From: Bacteroidetes bacterium SB0662_bin_6
Lineage (GTDB): Bacteria > Bacteroidota > Rhodothermia > Rhodothermales > VXPQ01
Direction: 5' to 3'
Assembly (NCBI GenBank): GCA_009839485.1
Contig: VXPQ01000032.1
Location: forward strand, 154,982-218,981
DNA: 64,000 nt
The number at the start of each line of letters is the position of its first letter. Position 1 is the stretch's first letter. Below are positions 53,416-62,006 of the stretch, piece after piece. A program made the translations under genes and the position numbers. The notes under the pieces were generated by a model, which saw nothing but the letters and a program-made list of their open reading frames with translations, had not been told where the DNA came from and did not search any database.

Positions 53416-54438
53416 ATGGCCGCACGCGAAAAAACATACAATGACATCGCCTCGGCATTCCGGCAGGGAAACTTCAAACCGCTCTATTTTTTCTACGGCG
53501 AGGAGCGGTTTCTTATCGACGAATTGCAGGAGGTCCTGCTGGCGAATGCGCTCGCCCCGCACGAACGAGACTTTAATCTCGATATCGTGTACGGCCCCGA
53601 TACGGATGCACAGCATGTGCTGGCACTGTGTGCGTCCTTCCCGGTAATGAGTGAACGGCGTGTCGTGATCGTACGCGACTTTGAAAAACTGAAGGACAAC
53701 CGCCTGTTCAAAGAGTATGCGCAGCGTCCGAATCCGGCGGCGGTGGTCGCACTCGTATGCAACTCGAAACCGGACCGCTCAAGGCATCCCTACCGGGCCC
53801 TTCGGGAGCACGCCGTTGCGATGGAAAGCAAACCGCTCTACAGCAATCAGATGCCCGGCTGGATCAAGGAGCGCGCAGCAAAGCAGGGATACGATATGAC
53901 GCCGGAGGCCATACATATGCTGGCCGACTATGCGGGCGCCGATCTCGGGACGGTGGTCCGCGAGATGGAAAAACTTGAAACCTATGCGGCCGGACGAGAG
54001 ACCATTACAGCGGACGATGTTGTTCGCGCGGGTGGACATAGTCGGAGTGTCAATGTCTTCGAATTGCAGAAGGCAATAGGCGAGCAGCGCGGCAGAGATG
54101 CGTTTCACATTATGGAACGAATGTTGCCGCGTGCATCCAATGTGCGCGGAGAAGCACTCATGATCATTGCCGTCCTGAACGCTTATTTCACGAAGCTCTG
54201 GAAACTCAGCGCCTGCGAATCGTCCATGTCAAACAAGGAAATGGCACGCCATATTGGCATATCGCCATTTTTCCTCAAGGAATACCTGACAAGCCTCCGC
54301 CGATACAAGGCGCCGGCGATCCGGAATACGTTCCCCGTATTGCTGGCAGCGGATTACGAACTGAAGGGAGGAGCCGCGCGGAGCGAACGTCTGGTGATGA
54401 CATTAATGCTTCGCAAAATACTACCGCCCCCCTTATGA
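53416..54438 (+). CDS. holA: DNA polymerase III subunit delta
   Basis: Delta is the clamp-loader subunit that opens the sliding clamp. The 340-residue protein matches HolA: KPLYFFYGEERFLIDELQEVLL at the start, FPVMSERRVVIVRDFEKL, the PGWIKERAAKQGYDMTPEAIHMLADYAGADLGTVVREMEKL block, and a C-terminal collar domain. A Walker motif is absent, as normal for delta. Together with dnaX it means two clamp-loader genes occur in this window, 41 kb apart. The next gene is an ECF sigma factor, 94 bases downstream. Confidence 0.95.
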   Translation: MAAREKTYNDIASAFRQGNFKPLYFFYGEERFLIDELQEVLLANALAPHERDFNLDIVYGPDTDAQHVLALCASFPVMSERRVVIVRDFEKLKDNRLFKEYAQRPNPAAVVALVCNSKPDRSRHPYRALREHAVAMESKPLYSNQMPGWIKERAAKQGYDMTPEAIHMLADYAGADLGTVVREMEKLETYAAGRETITADDVVRAGGHSRSVNVFELQKAIGEQRGRDAFHIMERMLPRASNVRGEALMIIAVLNAYFTKLWKLSACESSMSNKEMARHIGISPFFLKEYLTSLRRYKAPAIRNTFPVLLAADYELKGGAARSERLVMTLMLRKILPPPL

Positions 54439-54532
54439 CCACATTGCCTTGTTTACCGCACAATAAGAATGGGGGACCGTACGTTCCCGATCTTGTGCGA
54501 TAGATGTCAGCATACACCCAGGATGTACGCCC

Positions 54533-55195
54533 ATGCAGAACACTCATGTCATAAAGCGCCGCCATACGACCCGGAAGAACACGAACCCGAATACGCGGTA
54601 TCTGGATGCGCTCAGTCCGATGAGCGACGAGGACCTGATGTCACATTTTCAGGCAGGAACCGTAGAGGCATTCGACATTCTGGTAAGCCGGTACAAGGAT
54701 CCGCTCACCAATTATATCTACCGGTTCCTCGGCGATATGAAGGAATGCGAGGACCTTCTTCAGGAAACATTTCTGAGGGTCTACCGCAACAGGCACTCCT
54801 ACCGACGGATCGCCCGCTTTTCGACATGGCTCTACACGATTGCCGGAAATCTGGCGCGGTCGGAATACCGTAAGCGCAAACGGCGCCGGATATCTTCTCT
54901 TCAGTCGGTCAACAAGAACGACGAAGAGTACGAGATGGAAGTACCGGATGAAACCTTCTCTCCGGACAAGGACACGGAAAGTTCGATCCAGGATTTCTAC
55001 ATCCAGGACGCGTTGACGAAAATTCCTGAGGAGTTTCGTGAAGTAGTCGTGCTGCGGGACGTGCAGCAACTGTCGTACGAGGAAATCGCGGAGATCACGG
55101 GATTGCCCATGGGAACGGTGAAAAGCAGAATTAATCGCGGCAGAACGAAACTTCAGATACTTCTGAAGGATATCTACTTTGTACAGGAGGAATAA
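54533..55195 (+). CDS. ECF-family RNA polymerase sigma factor
   Basis: This 220-residue protein has sigma region 2 (about 47-115; FDILVSRYKDPLTNYIYRFLGDMKECEDLLQETFLRVYRNRHSY, FSTWLYTIAGNLARSEYRKRKRRR) and region 4 (about 160-212; EFREVVVLRDVQQLSYEEIAEITGLPMGTVKSRINRGR), without region 3 or 1.1, so it is group 4. An acidic linker (about 132-158) lies between. A 29-residue basic N-terminus precedes the core; the true start might be ATG 54620 instead. The next gene, a membrane protein of anti-sigma layout, is probably its regulator. Target genes are unknown. Confidence 0.92.
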   Translation: MQNTHVIKRRHTTRKNTNPNTRYLDALSPMSDEDLMSHFQAGTVEAFDILVSRYKDPLTNYIYRFLGDMKECEDLLQETFLRVYRNRHSYRRIARFSTWLYTIAGNLARSEYRKRKRRRISSLQSVNKNDEEYEMEVPDETFSPDKDTESSIQDFYIQDALTKIPEEFREVVVLRDVQQLSYEEIAEITGLPMGTVKSRINRGRTKLQILLKDIYFVQEE

Positions 55196-55219
55196 CTTCG
55201 CCTCGCAGTGCTTGCACGA

Positions 55220-55280
55220 ATAAGGCTGGCGCAGGGTGTAATGAAAAGCCCTTTTTCCCCGGATCCGGGAGCAGCCTTAT
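55220..55280 (+). promoter_or_regulatory. Nested inverted repeats between sigma and anti-sigma genes
   Basis: ATAAGGCTG (55220-55228) and CAGCCTTAT (55272-55280) are perfectly complementary and enclose a perfect 12-bp palindrome, CCCGGATCCGGG (55258-55269). As RNA this would form a stem with an internal hairpin, 96 bases before the next start. It could set the ratio of the two proteins or act as a terminator-like pause. No T-run follows. Confidence 0.4.
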
Positions 55281-55376
55281 GCGTCACATAACACGGTGAC
55301 CGGTACAGCCTGTCCGGAGCAAGTATCCTTCTTCCGCAAGTTTTCCACCCGTAGTCGGAATCGGATTAGTTTGCCT

Positions 55377-56000
55377 ATGCCTAACGGGTACAGCGATTCG
55401 AAACCATACGACGCCTCGAACCTTGAGGACGAGTTTCTCTGCGAATACGTGGATGGAACCATGGATCCTCTCGTTCGCCATGTGTTCGAGGAGTATGTGC
55501 GCGCCAATCCGGGCATGGAGGAGCATATCGAGCGCCTCAGGCGCACGCGTCGGCTTCTGTGTCGTTACGCTTGTCGTTGCCGGGCGCCGAGTGATCTGCA
55601 CGATCGGCTCCGCAATTTCATTCCCGCCGAATCGTCCCGCCCCAGTGTTCCTTCCCCTGTCGTTTCCGGGGAAGAAGCGAAGGGGACCGTAGCATCGTCC
55701 TACGCCGTGACGGTGATATTAATGCTGGGGCTTGTTCTGGGAGCATCAGGAGTGCAATCCGGGAACGGTCGAATGCCCTCTTCCGCTATGGCCGGATCCC
55801 ACCATGTGCAGCACGCCTCGTCCCTTCCCTATACAGGCGAAATGATGCGTCGATCTTCATACTCGTCTGTGATTCACCCCCTGCCCCATTCTCCGCGCCG
55901 CCACCACGCACGATCCATCGTAACCGCCGGCATCAAGCGCGAACTTCGGACCCGACCAACCCCTGCCGGCTCCATGGTTGCCGAGGTGGTATTTCCCTGA
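55377..56000 (+). CDS. Putative anti-sigma factor, single-pass membrane protein
   Basis: This 207-residue protein lies directly after the ECF sigma gene. Its cytoplasmic N-terminus (about 1-85) has the anti-sigma-like pattern FLCEYVDGTMDPLVRHVFEEYVRANPGMEEHIERLRRTRRLL, with a Cys-rich CRYACRCRAP after it but no clean HxxxCxxC zinc motif. One transmembrane helix lies at about 117-136 (YAVTVILMLGLVLGASG). The outer part is short, His/Ser/Arg-rich and probably disordered. Position and layout support the assignment; sequence similarity alone does not. A GTG at 55296 would add 27 residues. Confidence 0.65.
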   Translation: MPNGYSDSKPYDASNLEDEFLCEYVDGTMDPLVRHVFEEYVRANPGMEEHIERLRRTRRLLCRYACRCRAPSDLHDRLRNFIPAESSRPSVPSPVVSGEEAKGTVASSYAVTVILMLGLVLGASGVQSGNGRMPSSAMAGSHHVQHASSLPYTGEMMRRSSYSSVIHPLPHSPRRHHARSIVTAGIKRELRTRPTPAGSMVAEVVFP

Positions 56001-56069
56001 CAGGATACTCCGATAGTGGTTTCGGAACGGGATGCCCTTCCCTGCGTGCAACGCCATACTCTGTACTTG

Positions 56070-56143
56070 GGGCCCTTAGCTCAGGGGTTCAGAGCGCTCG
56101 CCTCACACGCGAGAGGTCACTGGTTCAAATCCAGTAGGGCCCA
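56070..56143 (+). tRNA. tRNA-Val (anticodon CAC)
   Basis: A full cloverleaf can be drawn: acceptor stem GGGCCCT (56070-56076) with AGGGCCC (56136-56142), D-stem GCTC/GAGC, anticodon stem CTCGC/GCGAG with loop CTCACAC, anticodon CAC at 56104-56106, five-base variable loop AGGTC, and T-arm ACTGG-TTCAAAT-CCAGT. The discriminator is A56143. CCA is not encoded. It lies 65 bases before lysS and may share its transcript. It decodes GUG. Confidence 0.95.
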
Positions 56144-56208
56144 CATACCTTTTCGTAGAAAAAACATGTCTTTCCTGCCGACATTGCGGCCGGTACCCTG
56201 ACGAGCAC

Positions 56209-57780
56209 ATGTCGGAAACGCTGAACGAGCAGCAACAGCGCCGCCGCGAAGAACTGCATGCGCTTCGTGAAGCGGGCATTGATCCGTATCCGTATGCGTG
56301 GGAGGTCACCCACGAGACCGCGCACATCGTCGACACGTTCGACGATAACCTGCATCAACCCGGTGAAGACCGCCCCCCTCGGGATCAATACGATGTAGCC
56401 ATCGCCGGCCGCATCATGTCGCTCCGTGTCATGGGCAAAGCCGCTTTCCTCGACGTGCAGGACGAGTCCGGCTCCATTCAGGTCTATGTGCGCCGCGACG
56501 ATCTTGCTGAGGGATATTATCGCGATGTCATCCGCAGCCTGCTCGATATCGGGGATATTGTCGGCGTCAGGGGATTTGCTTTCCGGACACGCATGGGCGA
56601 GATCAGCGTGCATGCCGAGGAATTCAGAATTCTGTCGAAGTCGCTCCGCCCCCTTCCGGTAGTCAAGGAAACCGACGAAGGCATACATAACGAAGTCACG
56701 AATAAGGAATTCCGTTACCGCCAGCGGTATGTCGATCTGGTAGTCAACCCGGATGTGCGAAACGTTTTTCGCCAGCGGGCGCGCCTTATTTCCATCATGC
56801 GCCGCTTTCTGGACGACCGGGGGTATATCGAGGTGGAAACGCCTGTGCTCCAGCCCATATACGGAGGAGCGAGTGCGAGGCCCTTCACTACACACCACAA
56901 TGCGCTCGATATGACGCTCTATCTCCGCATTGCGGACGAGCTGTATCTGAAGCGGCTTCTGGTCGGTGGATTTACGGGGGTCTACGAGATTTCAAAAGAT
57001 TTTCGCAACGAGGGACTCAGCCGCTTCCATAATCCGGAATTCACCATGATGGAGCTCTATGTCTCCTACAAGGATTATGAGTGGATGATGGAACTCGTTG
57101 AAGAGATGATCGAGCACATTGCGATGGAATTGCACGGCACGCCGTATGTGCAATCCGGCGAGCATACGATCTCCTTCCGCCGGCCCTGGAGACGCCTGCC
57201 GCTCTTCGAGGCCATTGCAGAGTATACCGGGCATCAACTGCGAGACAAAAACGCACAGGAAGTAGCGGATACCGCCCGGGAACTCGACCTCGAAGTGGAT
57301 GAAAGCATGGGGACGGGCAAACTCATCGATCATATTTTCGGCGAGAAGGTAGAGCCACACCTTATCCAGCCCACCTTCATCACCGATTACCCCCTTGCAC
57401 TGAGCCCGCTGGCAAAGCGCCACCGCAGCGAGGAAGGGCTTGTGGAGCGGTTTGAACTCATCTGCAATGCAAAAGAGATATGTAATGCATTCAGCGAACT
57501 GAACGACCCGATCGACCAGCGCAACCGCTTCGAGGATCAGGCCCGATTACTCGCAGGAGGCGACGAGGAAGCCATGCAGATAGACGAGGACTATCTTCGC
57601 GCGATGGAGTACGGCATGCCTCCTGCAGCCGGGCTGGGTGTGGGCATTGACCGCCTCACCATGCTGATGACGGGACAGGAATCGATCCGGGACGTCATTC
57701 TGTTTCCCCTGCTCCGACCGGAATCGGGCCAGGGAGAAGACGAAGTGCAGAAAAACCAGGACGAAGACCCTGTGACATAA
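56209..57780 (+). CDS. lysS: Lysyl-tRNA synthetase, class II
   Basis: This 523-residue enzyme charges tRNA-Lys. An N-terminal OB-fold anticodon-binding domain (about 60-165; [26 protein letters not shown]) precedes the class II catalytic core: motif 1 region [18 protein letters not shown], motif 2 [20 protein letters not shown], and motif 3 [15 protein letters not shown]. The C-terminus has a 25-residue Glu/Asp/Gln-rich tail beyond the family's usual end ([16 protein letters not shown]). The coding end is nine bases from the convergent queG gene. Confidence 0.96.
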   Translation: MSETLNEQQQRRREELHALREAGIDPYPYAWEVTHETAHIVDTFDDNLHQPGEDRPPRDQYDVAIAGRIMSLRVMGKAAFLDVQDESGSIQVYVRRDDLAEGYYRDVIRSLLDIGDIVGVRGFAFRTRMGEISVHAEEFRILSKSLRPLPVVKETDEGIHNEVTNKEFRYRQRYVDLVVNPDVRNVFRQRARLISIMRRFLDDRGYIEVETPVLQPIYGGASARPFTTHHNALDMTLYLRIADELYLKRLLVGGFTGVYEISKDFRNEGLSRFHNPEFTMMELYVSYKDYEWMMELVEEMIEHIAMELHGTPYVQSGEHTISFRRPWRRLPLFEAIAEYTGHQLRDKNAQEVADTARELDLEVDESMGTGKLIDHIFGEKVEPHLIQPTFITDYPLALSPLAKRHRSEEGLVERFELICNAKEICNAFSELNDPIDQRNRFEDQARLLAGGDEEAMQIDEDYLRAMEYGMPPAAGLGVGIDRLTMLMTGQESIRDVILFPLLRPESGQGEDEVQKNQDEDPVT

Positions 57781-57803
57781 AAGCGCGCATCATCCGGCGC
57801 TTT
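57780..57803. terminator. Possible bidirectional terminator between lysS and queG
   Basis: AAAGCGC (57780-57786) and GCGCTTT (57797-57803) form a perfect 7-bp stem around a 10-base loop at the convergent junction. It overlaps the last codons of queG. The T-run is only three on either strand, so efficiency would be low. Confidence 0.35.
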
Positions 57804-58758
57804 CGTGCACATTCCGGCGGGCAATGCGCACATTCCTCTTGAAACCGTCGAACTTGCTGCGCCGGACGGGACTTCTTCTGAAACGCCTCCGAAATTCTTC
57901 GAGGTCGATTTCTTCCCATGCAACCAGTTCCGTATCGGTAATGCCCGGACGAGGTGCGTAGCGCTCCTCATTCGAGGGCTTCTTGAACTTGTTCCAGGGA
58001 CATACTTCCTGGCATATATCGCATCCGAATATCCAGTTTTCGAATCCGGGCTGGAGCGATGCCGGAACATCGTCTCCGCGATGTTCGATGGTCCAGTAGG
58101 AAATGCACCGGTTGGCGTCCACGGCATACGGACGATAGATGGCGTCCGTGGGGCAGGCATCGATGCATCGCGTGCACGAGCCGCAATAATCCTCCGCCGG
58201 GCTATCGTAGGCCAATGGAGTGTCTACGATGAGTTCCCCGATGAAAAACCAGGATCCGAGAGACCGGTTGATGAGATTGGTGTGCTTACCTATCCAACCC
58301 AATCCGCTGCGCTGTGCCCAGGCTTTTTCAAGCACCGGCGCAGAATCGACAAAAGCGCGCCCTTCGATACCCCCCGCTTCCCTGCCGAGCCATTCGAAAA
58401 GCGCATACAGCTTTTCCTTCATGACACGGTGATAATCTTCCCCCCAGGCATACCGGCTGATTTTACCGGCGGTCTTATGAGCAGGCGGATCCACCGGATA
58501 GTAGTAATTATGGAGAACGGAAACCACGCTGCGCGCCCCCTCTATCAGGCGACACGGATCGACGCGTTTTTCGAAATGATTCGTCATCCATTCCATGCCG
58601 GCATGGCGTCCCCCCAGAAGCCATCGCTCCAGCCGCTCCGAGTCCTCATCCAGTCGTTCGGCCTTTGCAATACCACAAGCGTCAAATCCCAGATCACGGG
58701 CACGCGCCTTGAGCGCACGACTCAGCGCTTCGGGGTTGATATGGCGTTCCGTCGACAT
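57790..58758 (-). CDS. queG: Epoxyqueuosine reductase QueG
   Basis: QueG uses cobalamin and two [4Fe-4S] clusters for the last step of queuosine synthesis in tRNA. The 322-residue protein shows the cluster motifs CGSCTRCIDACP and CDICQEVCPWN, and the cobalamin/active-site region FVDSAPVLEKAWAQRSGLGWIGKHTNLI. It belongs to the shorter form without the C-terminal HEAT-like domain of some homologues. The start ATG 58758 gives an extension (MSTERHINPEALSRALKARA) typical of the family. It lies behind a strong terminator for the upstream PKD/OmpA gene. Confidence 0.95.
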   Translation of the reverse strand: MSTERHINPEALSRALKARARDLGFDACGIAKAERLDEDSERLERWLLGGRHAGMEWMTNHFEKRVDPCRLIEGARSVVSVLHNYYYPVDPPAHKTAGKISRYAWGEDYHRVMKEKLYALFEWLGREAGGIEGRAFVDSAPVLEKAWAQRSGLGWIGKHTNLINRSLGSWFFIGELIVDTPLAYDSPAEDYCGSCTRCIDACPTDAIYRPYAVDANRCISYWTIEHRGDDVPASLQPGFENWIFGCDICQEVCPWNKFKKPSNEERYAPRPGITDTELVAWEEIDLEEFRRRFRRSPVRRSKFDGFKRNVRIARRNVHESAG

Positions 58759-58804
58759 GATGCAGGAAAAGGAGTCAGATACGCAGAGGGGCAGGTGGTG
58801 TCAT

Positions 58805-58842
58805 AAAAAAAGCGGGCCCGCCTGATCGGCGGACCCGCTTTT
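58805..58842 (-). terminator. Rho-independent terminator of the PKD/OmpA gene
   Basis: On the minus strand a 15-bp stem (58842-58828 pairing with 58822-58808, one mismatch, five-base loop GATCA) ends in seven T. It lies 40 bases after the PKD/OmpA stop and before queG. The stem core AGCGGG-x-CCGCC / GGCGG-x-CCCGCT is clear. On the plus strand only four T follow, so leftward termination should dominate. Confidence 0.85.
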
Positions 58843-58881
58843 CCGGCAGCGTCTTGCGATAATTCGCCTCCGGGGTATTGG

Positions 58882-60423
58882 TTACTCGTCGTAATACCCG
58901 ACGCAAACACCAGGTATCGTGTCCACGCGGCGCGCTTGCTGCGCCCCTTCCTTCTTGGTCGTGCCCGGCAACAGGCCGCGCCCTTCCGTCTGGAAGCGAC
59001 TTGCGGCCAAACCGTTTTCAGTGTAGAACTGCTCGACGATGCGAGCACGCTCCTCGGAAAGTTGCTGCGCATCGCGCTCACCCGGGGCGGCGTAGCCAAC
59101 GACTTCTCCACAGAGATTGGGACACTGTCCGAAGATATCGGAGTTTTCCGCAAGCGCCGCGCTCGCTTCCTCGGTCAACATGCTTGAATTCCGGTCGAAG
59201 TAGGCCGCGTTCATCTCCGTGATGTCGTAGCATATGGCGGCGAGACACGGCAACGCGGTCAGCGTAATCGACTCTGTGTCCGTGCCGCCTTCGTTTTCTA
59301 CCGTCGCCGTCACCGTGTAGGTGCCGCCCTCGGTATAGGTGTGCGACACTTCCGCGCCCGTTCCCGTGCTTCCGTCGCCGAAGTCCCAGCTATAGGTCGT
59401 AGACCCATCGCTCTCCGCACGAACGGTGAATGCAACCTCCTGAGGCTGACATACTTCGAAATGCGTATCGCTTGCATCGATGGCTACGATGGTCGGGGCT
59501 TCCACGACCTGAACGGAACACATCGCCGACACCGCGTCACGGCCATTGTCGACGGTAACCGTCACATCGTACATGCCGCCAGACGCGAAACTATGCGTGG
59601 CGGCCATGCCGGCAGCCATGCCGCCGTCTCCGAAATCCCAATTTATATTCACAGGCTGCGTGGCCTCGGGGTTCGTATCGACGGTAAAGGAACCTGCTTC
59701 GTTCGCGCCGAGAACACTCGGGCAACTCGATCCAAGAATCTCGACAGGCGTGAATGCACTTTCAAGGCTGATTCTGACCCCTACGGAAAGAGCACTCACT
59801 ACCTCGAAGGCAAGAAAGCCGTCACTTCCTCCGTCCGTATTGTCAAACCCGTCATCCGGGAACGCCAGGTTGGAAATGTTTTCGATGACAATCGACGCAC
59901 GATCGCTGACGACGAAATCAACACCGAAGCCCAGAGTCGGGCCGTACGTGGTGCTCGCCACGCTTGCCCCCGTGACATGCGCTCCGGCCGTCAGGAACGG
60001 CGCGATGCGCGACGACCCGCCATAACGGTACAGCGCCTGGAAGCTGGTGTATCCGCCGCCGGTGACGCCGCTGCCATTCCCGGGAGCTTCCGGGGTATAC
60101 ACGAGCGAAAGCGGATGATTGCTACGCTGGAGCGCCAGAGCCAGGCTGGCGTTCTGGTCAAACTGCCATCCGAACTCAATCGCGCCCGCATACGGCGTGC
60201 CGCAGCATTCGGAATCCCAACTGTCCAGATTGAAATTGAAGGGAGACTTTTCGGTGTCACCCAGATGCCACCCCAGACCCACCCGAGGCTTGACGAAAAA
60301 GGTGCCGTCCGCCCTGTAGTTCTGCGCGTGTACATCCGGTATGAGGAGGAGTGAAAACACTCCGACCAGTAAGGCGGAGCAAATGTTCTGCCACGAAACA
60401 GGCATAGTCGTCGTCAAAGGCAT
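58882..60423 (-). CDS. Outer-membrane protein with PKD repeats and OmpA-like C-terminal domain
   Basis: This 513-residue exported protein has a signal peptide (about 1-33, ending IPDVHAQ). The first 220 residues look like an outer-membrane beta-barrel (FVKPRVGLGWHLGD, FGWQFDQNASLALALQ, VVSALSVGVRISLE). Two PKD domains follow (INWDFGDGG and YSWDFGDGS, each with VTVTV-type strands, about 245-400). An OmpA-type peptidoglycan-binding domain ends the protein (ITEMNAAYFDRNSSMLTEEA, then QQLSEERARIVEQFY, about 405-513). It probably ties the outer membrane to the wall. The start could also be ATG 60405. A strong terminator follows. Confidence 0.88.
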   Translation of the reverse strand: MPLTTTMPVSWQNICSALLVGVFSLLLIPDVHAQNYRADGTFFVKPRVGLGWHLGDTEKSPFNFNLDSWDSECCGTPYAGAIEFGWQFDQNASLALALQRSNHPLSLVYTPEAPGNGSGVTGGGYTSFQALYRYGGSSRIAPFLTAGAHVTGASVASTTYGPTLGFGVDFVVSDRASIVIENISNLAFPDDGFDNTDGGSDGFLAFEVVSALSVGVRISLESAFTPVEILGSSCPSVLGANEAGSFTVDTNPEATQPVNINWDFGDGGMAAGMAATHSFASGGMYDVTVTVDNGRDAVSAMCSVQVVEAPTIVAIDASDTHFEVCQPQEVAFTVRAESDGSTTYSWDFGDGSTGTGAEVSHTYTEGGTYTVTATVENEGGTDTESITLTALPCLAAICYDITEMNAAYFDRNSSMLTEEASAALAENSDIFGQCPNLCGEVVGYAAPGERDAQQLSEERARIVEQFYTENGLAASRFQTEGRGLLPGTTKKEGAQQARRVDTIPGVCVGYYDE

Positions 60424-60505
60424 AGCGGATAAGGTCGGGATAGTTCGCGGATAATGTACGAAACGAATTGCGAAAATGCGCAACTTTCGCATGGAAGCGA
60501 AGGAG

Positions 60506-60530
60506 GCCCGAAAACAAGTGGTTTCCGGGC
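60506..60530 (-). other. Hairpin between rpsT and the PKD/OmpA gene
   Basis: Ten-base arms (60506-60515 and 60521-60530) pair with one G-U and a five-base loop. On the minus strand, six T precede rather than follow the stem, so it is not a standard terminator for rpsT. It may be a processing or stability element in the 140-bp gap. Confidence 0.35.
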
Positions 60531-60563
60531 AAAAAACAGAGCAACACCCCAGTGTCTGTCCGC

Positions 60564-60818
60564 CTATTCGAGCCCGTTTACGTACTTCTCCAGTTTGCTC
60601 TTGGAATTGGCGGCCTTGTTTTTGTGAATAATGCCCTTGGAGGCCAGCCGATCCAGCGTATGTTTTACCTGAGAAAGCAGGGCCTGTCCTTCCTCCTTGT
60701 CGGTGGTTCCGCGCAGTTTGCGTATCATGGCCCGCATGGCGCCGCGGTGAACCCGATTGCGTTCACGGCGTTCGCTATCCTGACGGACCCGCTTGGCGGC
60801 TGACTTGTGCTGAGGCAT
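60564..60818 (-). CDS. rpsT: 30S ribosomal protein S20
   Basis: This 84-residue, very basic protein binds 16S rRNA early in small-subunit assembly. MPQHKSAAKRVRQDSERRERNRVHR at the start and the C-terminal GIIHKNKAANSKSKLEKYVNGL are characteristic. Its charge pattern and length are normal. It stands alone with the divergent M23 peptidase gene on its upstream side; in other bacteria S20 expression is autoregulated, and the 170-bp upstream space could hold such a leader, but I see no clear structure. Confidence 0.96.
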   Translation of the reverse strand: MPQHKSAAKRVRQDSERRERNRVHRGAMRAMIRKLRGTTDKEEGQALLSQVKHTLDRLASKGIIHKNKAANSKSKLEKYVNGLE

Positions 60819-60988
60819 ATTGGTTCTGCACTGTTTGGATTTCGTTCGGCAGCGTATCTGCCGATCAGGTATCTGCCGGATGACACGGCAAACCCTGAAA
60901 AACGTTCGTAAAACGGGCGTTATAAGTTCTGACTGCCACCGGGTTCCATAGTTTTTAACCTCATAACGCCGGAGAGAGCGTTTCGGTA

Positions 60989-61888
60989 ATGTTTTCGTTT
61001 CTGCAGGAATTTTTCAGAAGGGGCAAGGGGATATCGACCTTTGTGGTAATACGTGAAGGCACCGGCAAGCCGGCCCGGCAATACCGGATCGTTCCCCGCC
61101 GTATACTGCTGGTGCTTTCCGGGGGTGTGCTCGTCCTTTCCGTATCCCTGCTTGCCCTGTTGTTACTGTCCCCCCTGAACAGGTTGCTTCCGGAGTATGG
61201 ACCAGCGGAAATACGCCAGAACGCCAGATTGAACGCACTGCGCATCAATGCATTGCAGGACTCTCTTGCGGCGCAGGAAGAGTATATGACCCGGCTCCGA
61301 CAGGTCTTTCTCGGGCAGATCGATCCGGACACGGAAGACCCCGTAGCGTCGGAAACATCTTTGCCGAGGGAGGACTATGCCGCTCCGGCCCCTGGCGAGT
61401 TATCATCGAACTGGACCGATCACCAGCAACCGGCCATCACGATAGACCTGCTTACGGAAAACAACGATATCCCGGCGCGCATGGCGAACACCGGCCCTGT
61501 ACGGTTTCCCAGCATCGTATGGCCGACATTAACTCCCGTGGACGGCTTCGTAACGCGCGGCTTCAATGCAAGCACAGGGCATTACGGGATAGACATTGCT
61601 GTGGAAGAAGGAACGGACATACGGTCGATCGGGGACGGATATGTGGTGATGGCGGACTGGACCCAGGAAGGAGGTTTCACCATCGCGATTCAGCATTCGG
61701 ACGGCTATCTTTCGGTCTACAAACACAATCGGCATCTTTACAAGCGCATGGGAGACCGCGTACAGGCCCGGGACAACATCGCGGTAAGCGGAAACTCCGG
61801 CGAATTCACGACAGGTCCCCATTTGCACTTTGAACTCTGGCATAATGGTCTGGCACAAGATCCCAGTGCGTATCTTGTGGGTATATAG
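60989..61888 (+). CDS. M23 family metallopeptidase (LytM domain), membrane-anchored
   Basis: This 299-residue protein has one membrane helix (about 38-62) after a basic N-terminus, a short predicted coiled coil (about 75-107; RQNARLNALRINALQDSLAAQEE) and a C-terminal LytM domain (about 178-297). The zinc ligands are intact: His198 and Asp202 (HYGIDI), and His280 in H278-L-H280 (HLHFEL). An active peptidoglycan endopeptidase is therefore expected, in the periplasm. It lies 118 bases before a bactofilin gene; M23 peptidase plus bactofilin is a known cell-shape module in Helicobacter and others, so a joint role is likely. Confidence 0.92.
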   Translation: MFSFLQEFFRRGKGISTFVVIREGTGKPARQYRIVPRRILLVLSGGVLVLSVSLLALLLLSPLNRLLPEYGPAEIRQNARLNALRINALQDSLAAQEEYMTRLRQVFLGQIDPDTEDPVASETSLPREDYAAPAPGELSSNWTDHQQPAITIDLLTENNDIPARMANTGPVRFPSIVWPTLTPVDGFVTRGFNASTGHYGIDIAVEEGTDIRSIGDGYVVMADWTQEGGFTIAIQHSDGYLSVYKHNRHLYKRMGDRVQARDNIAVSGNSGEFTTGPHLHFELWHNGLAQDPSAYLVGI

Positions 61889-61980
61889 ACCGACCATGGA
61901 GGCCATTCGCTCCCGTGCAGGGTTGTGCAACGGCCATACCGTCCAGCGCATCGTGCGCCGGAAAATCAGGCCGTAAACAA

Positions 61981-62003
61981 AGAGACATACTCAGAGACAT
62001 ACT
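61981..62003 (+). repeat. Tandem direct repeat just before the bactofilin start
   Basis: AGAGACATACT occurs at 61981-61991 and again at 61993-62003, a 12-base period, ending three bases before the bactofilin ATG at 62007. The copies are identical, which suggests a recent duplication placing two A/G-rich segments in the ribosome-binding region. Confidence 0.6.
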
Positions 62004-62006
62004 ACA

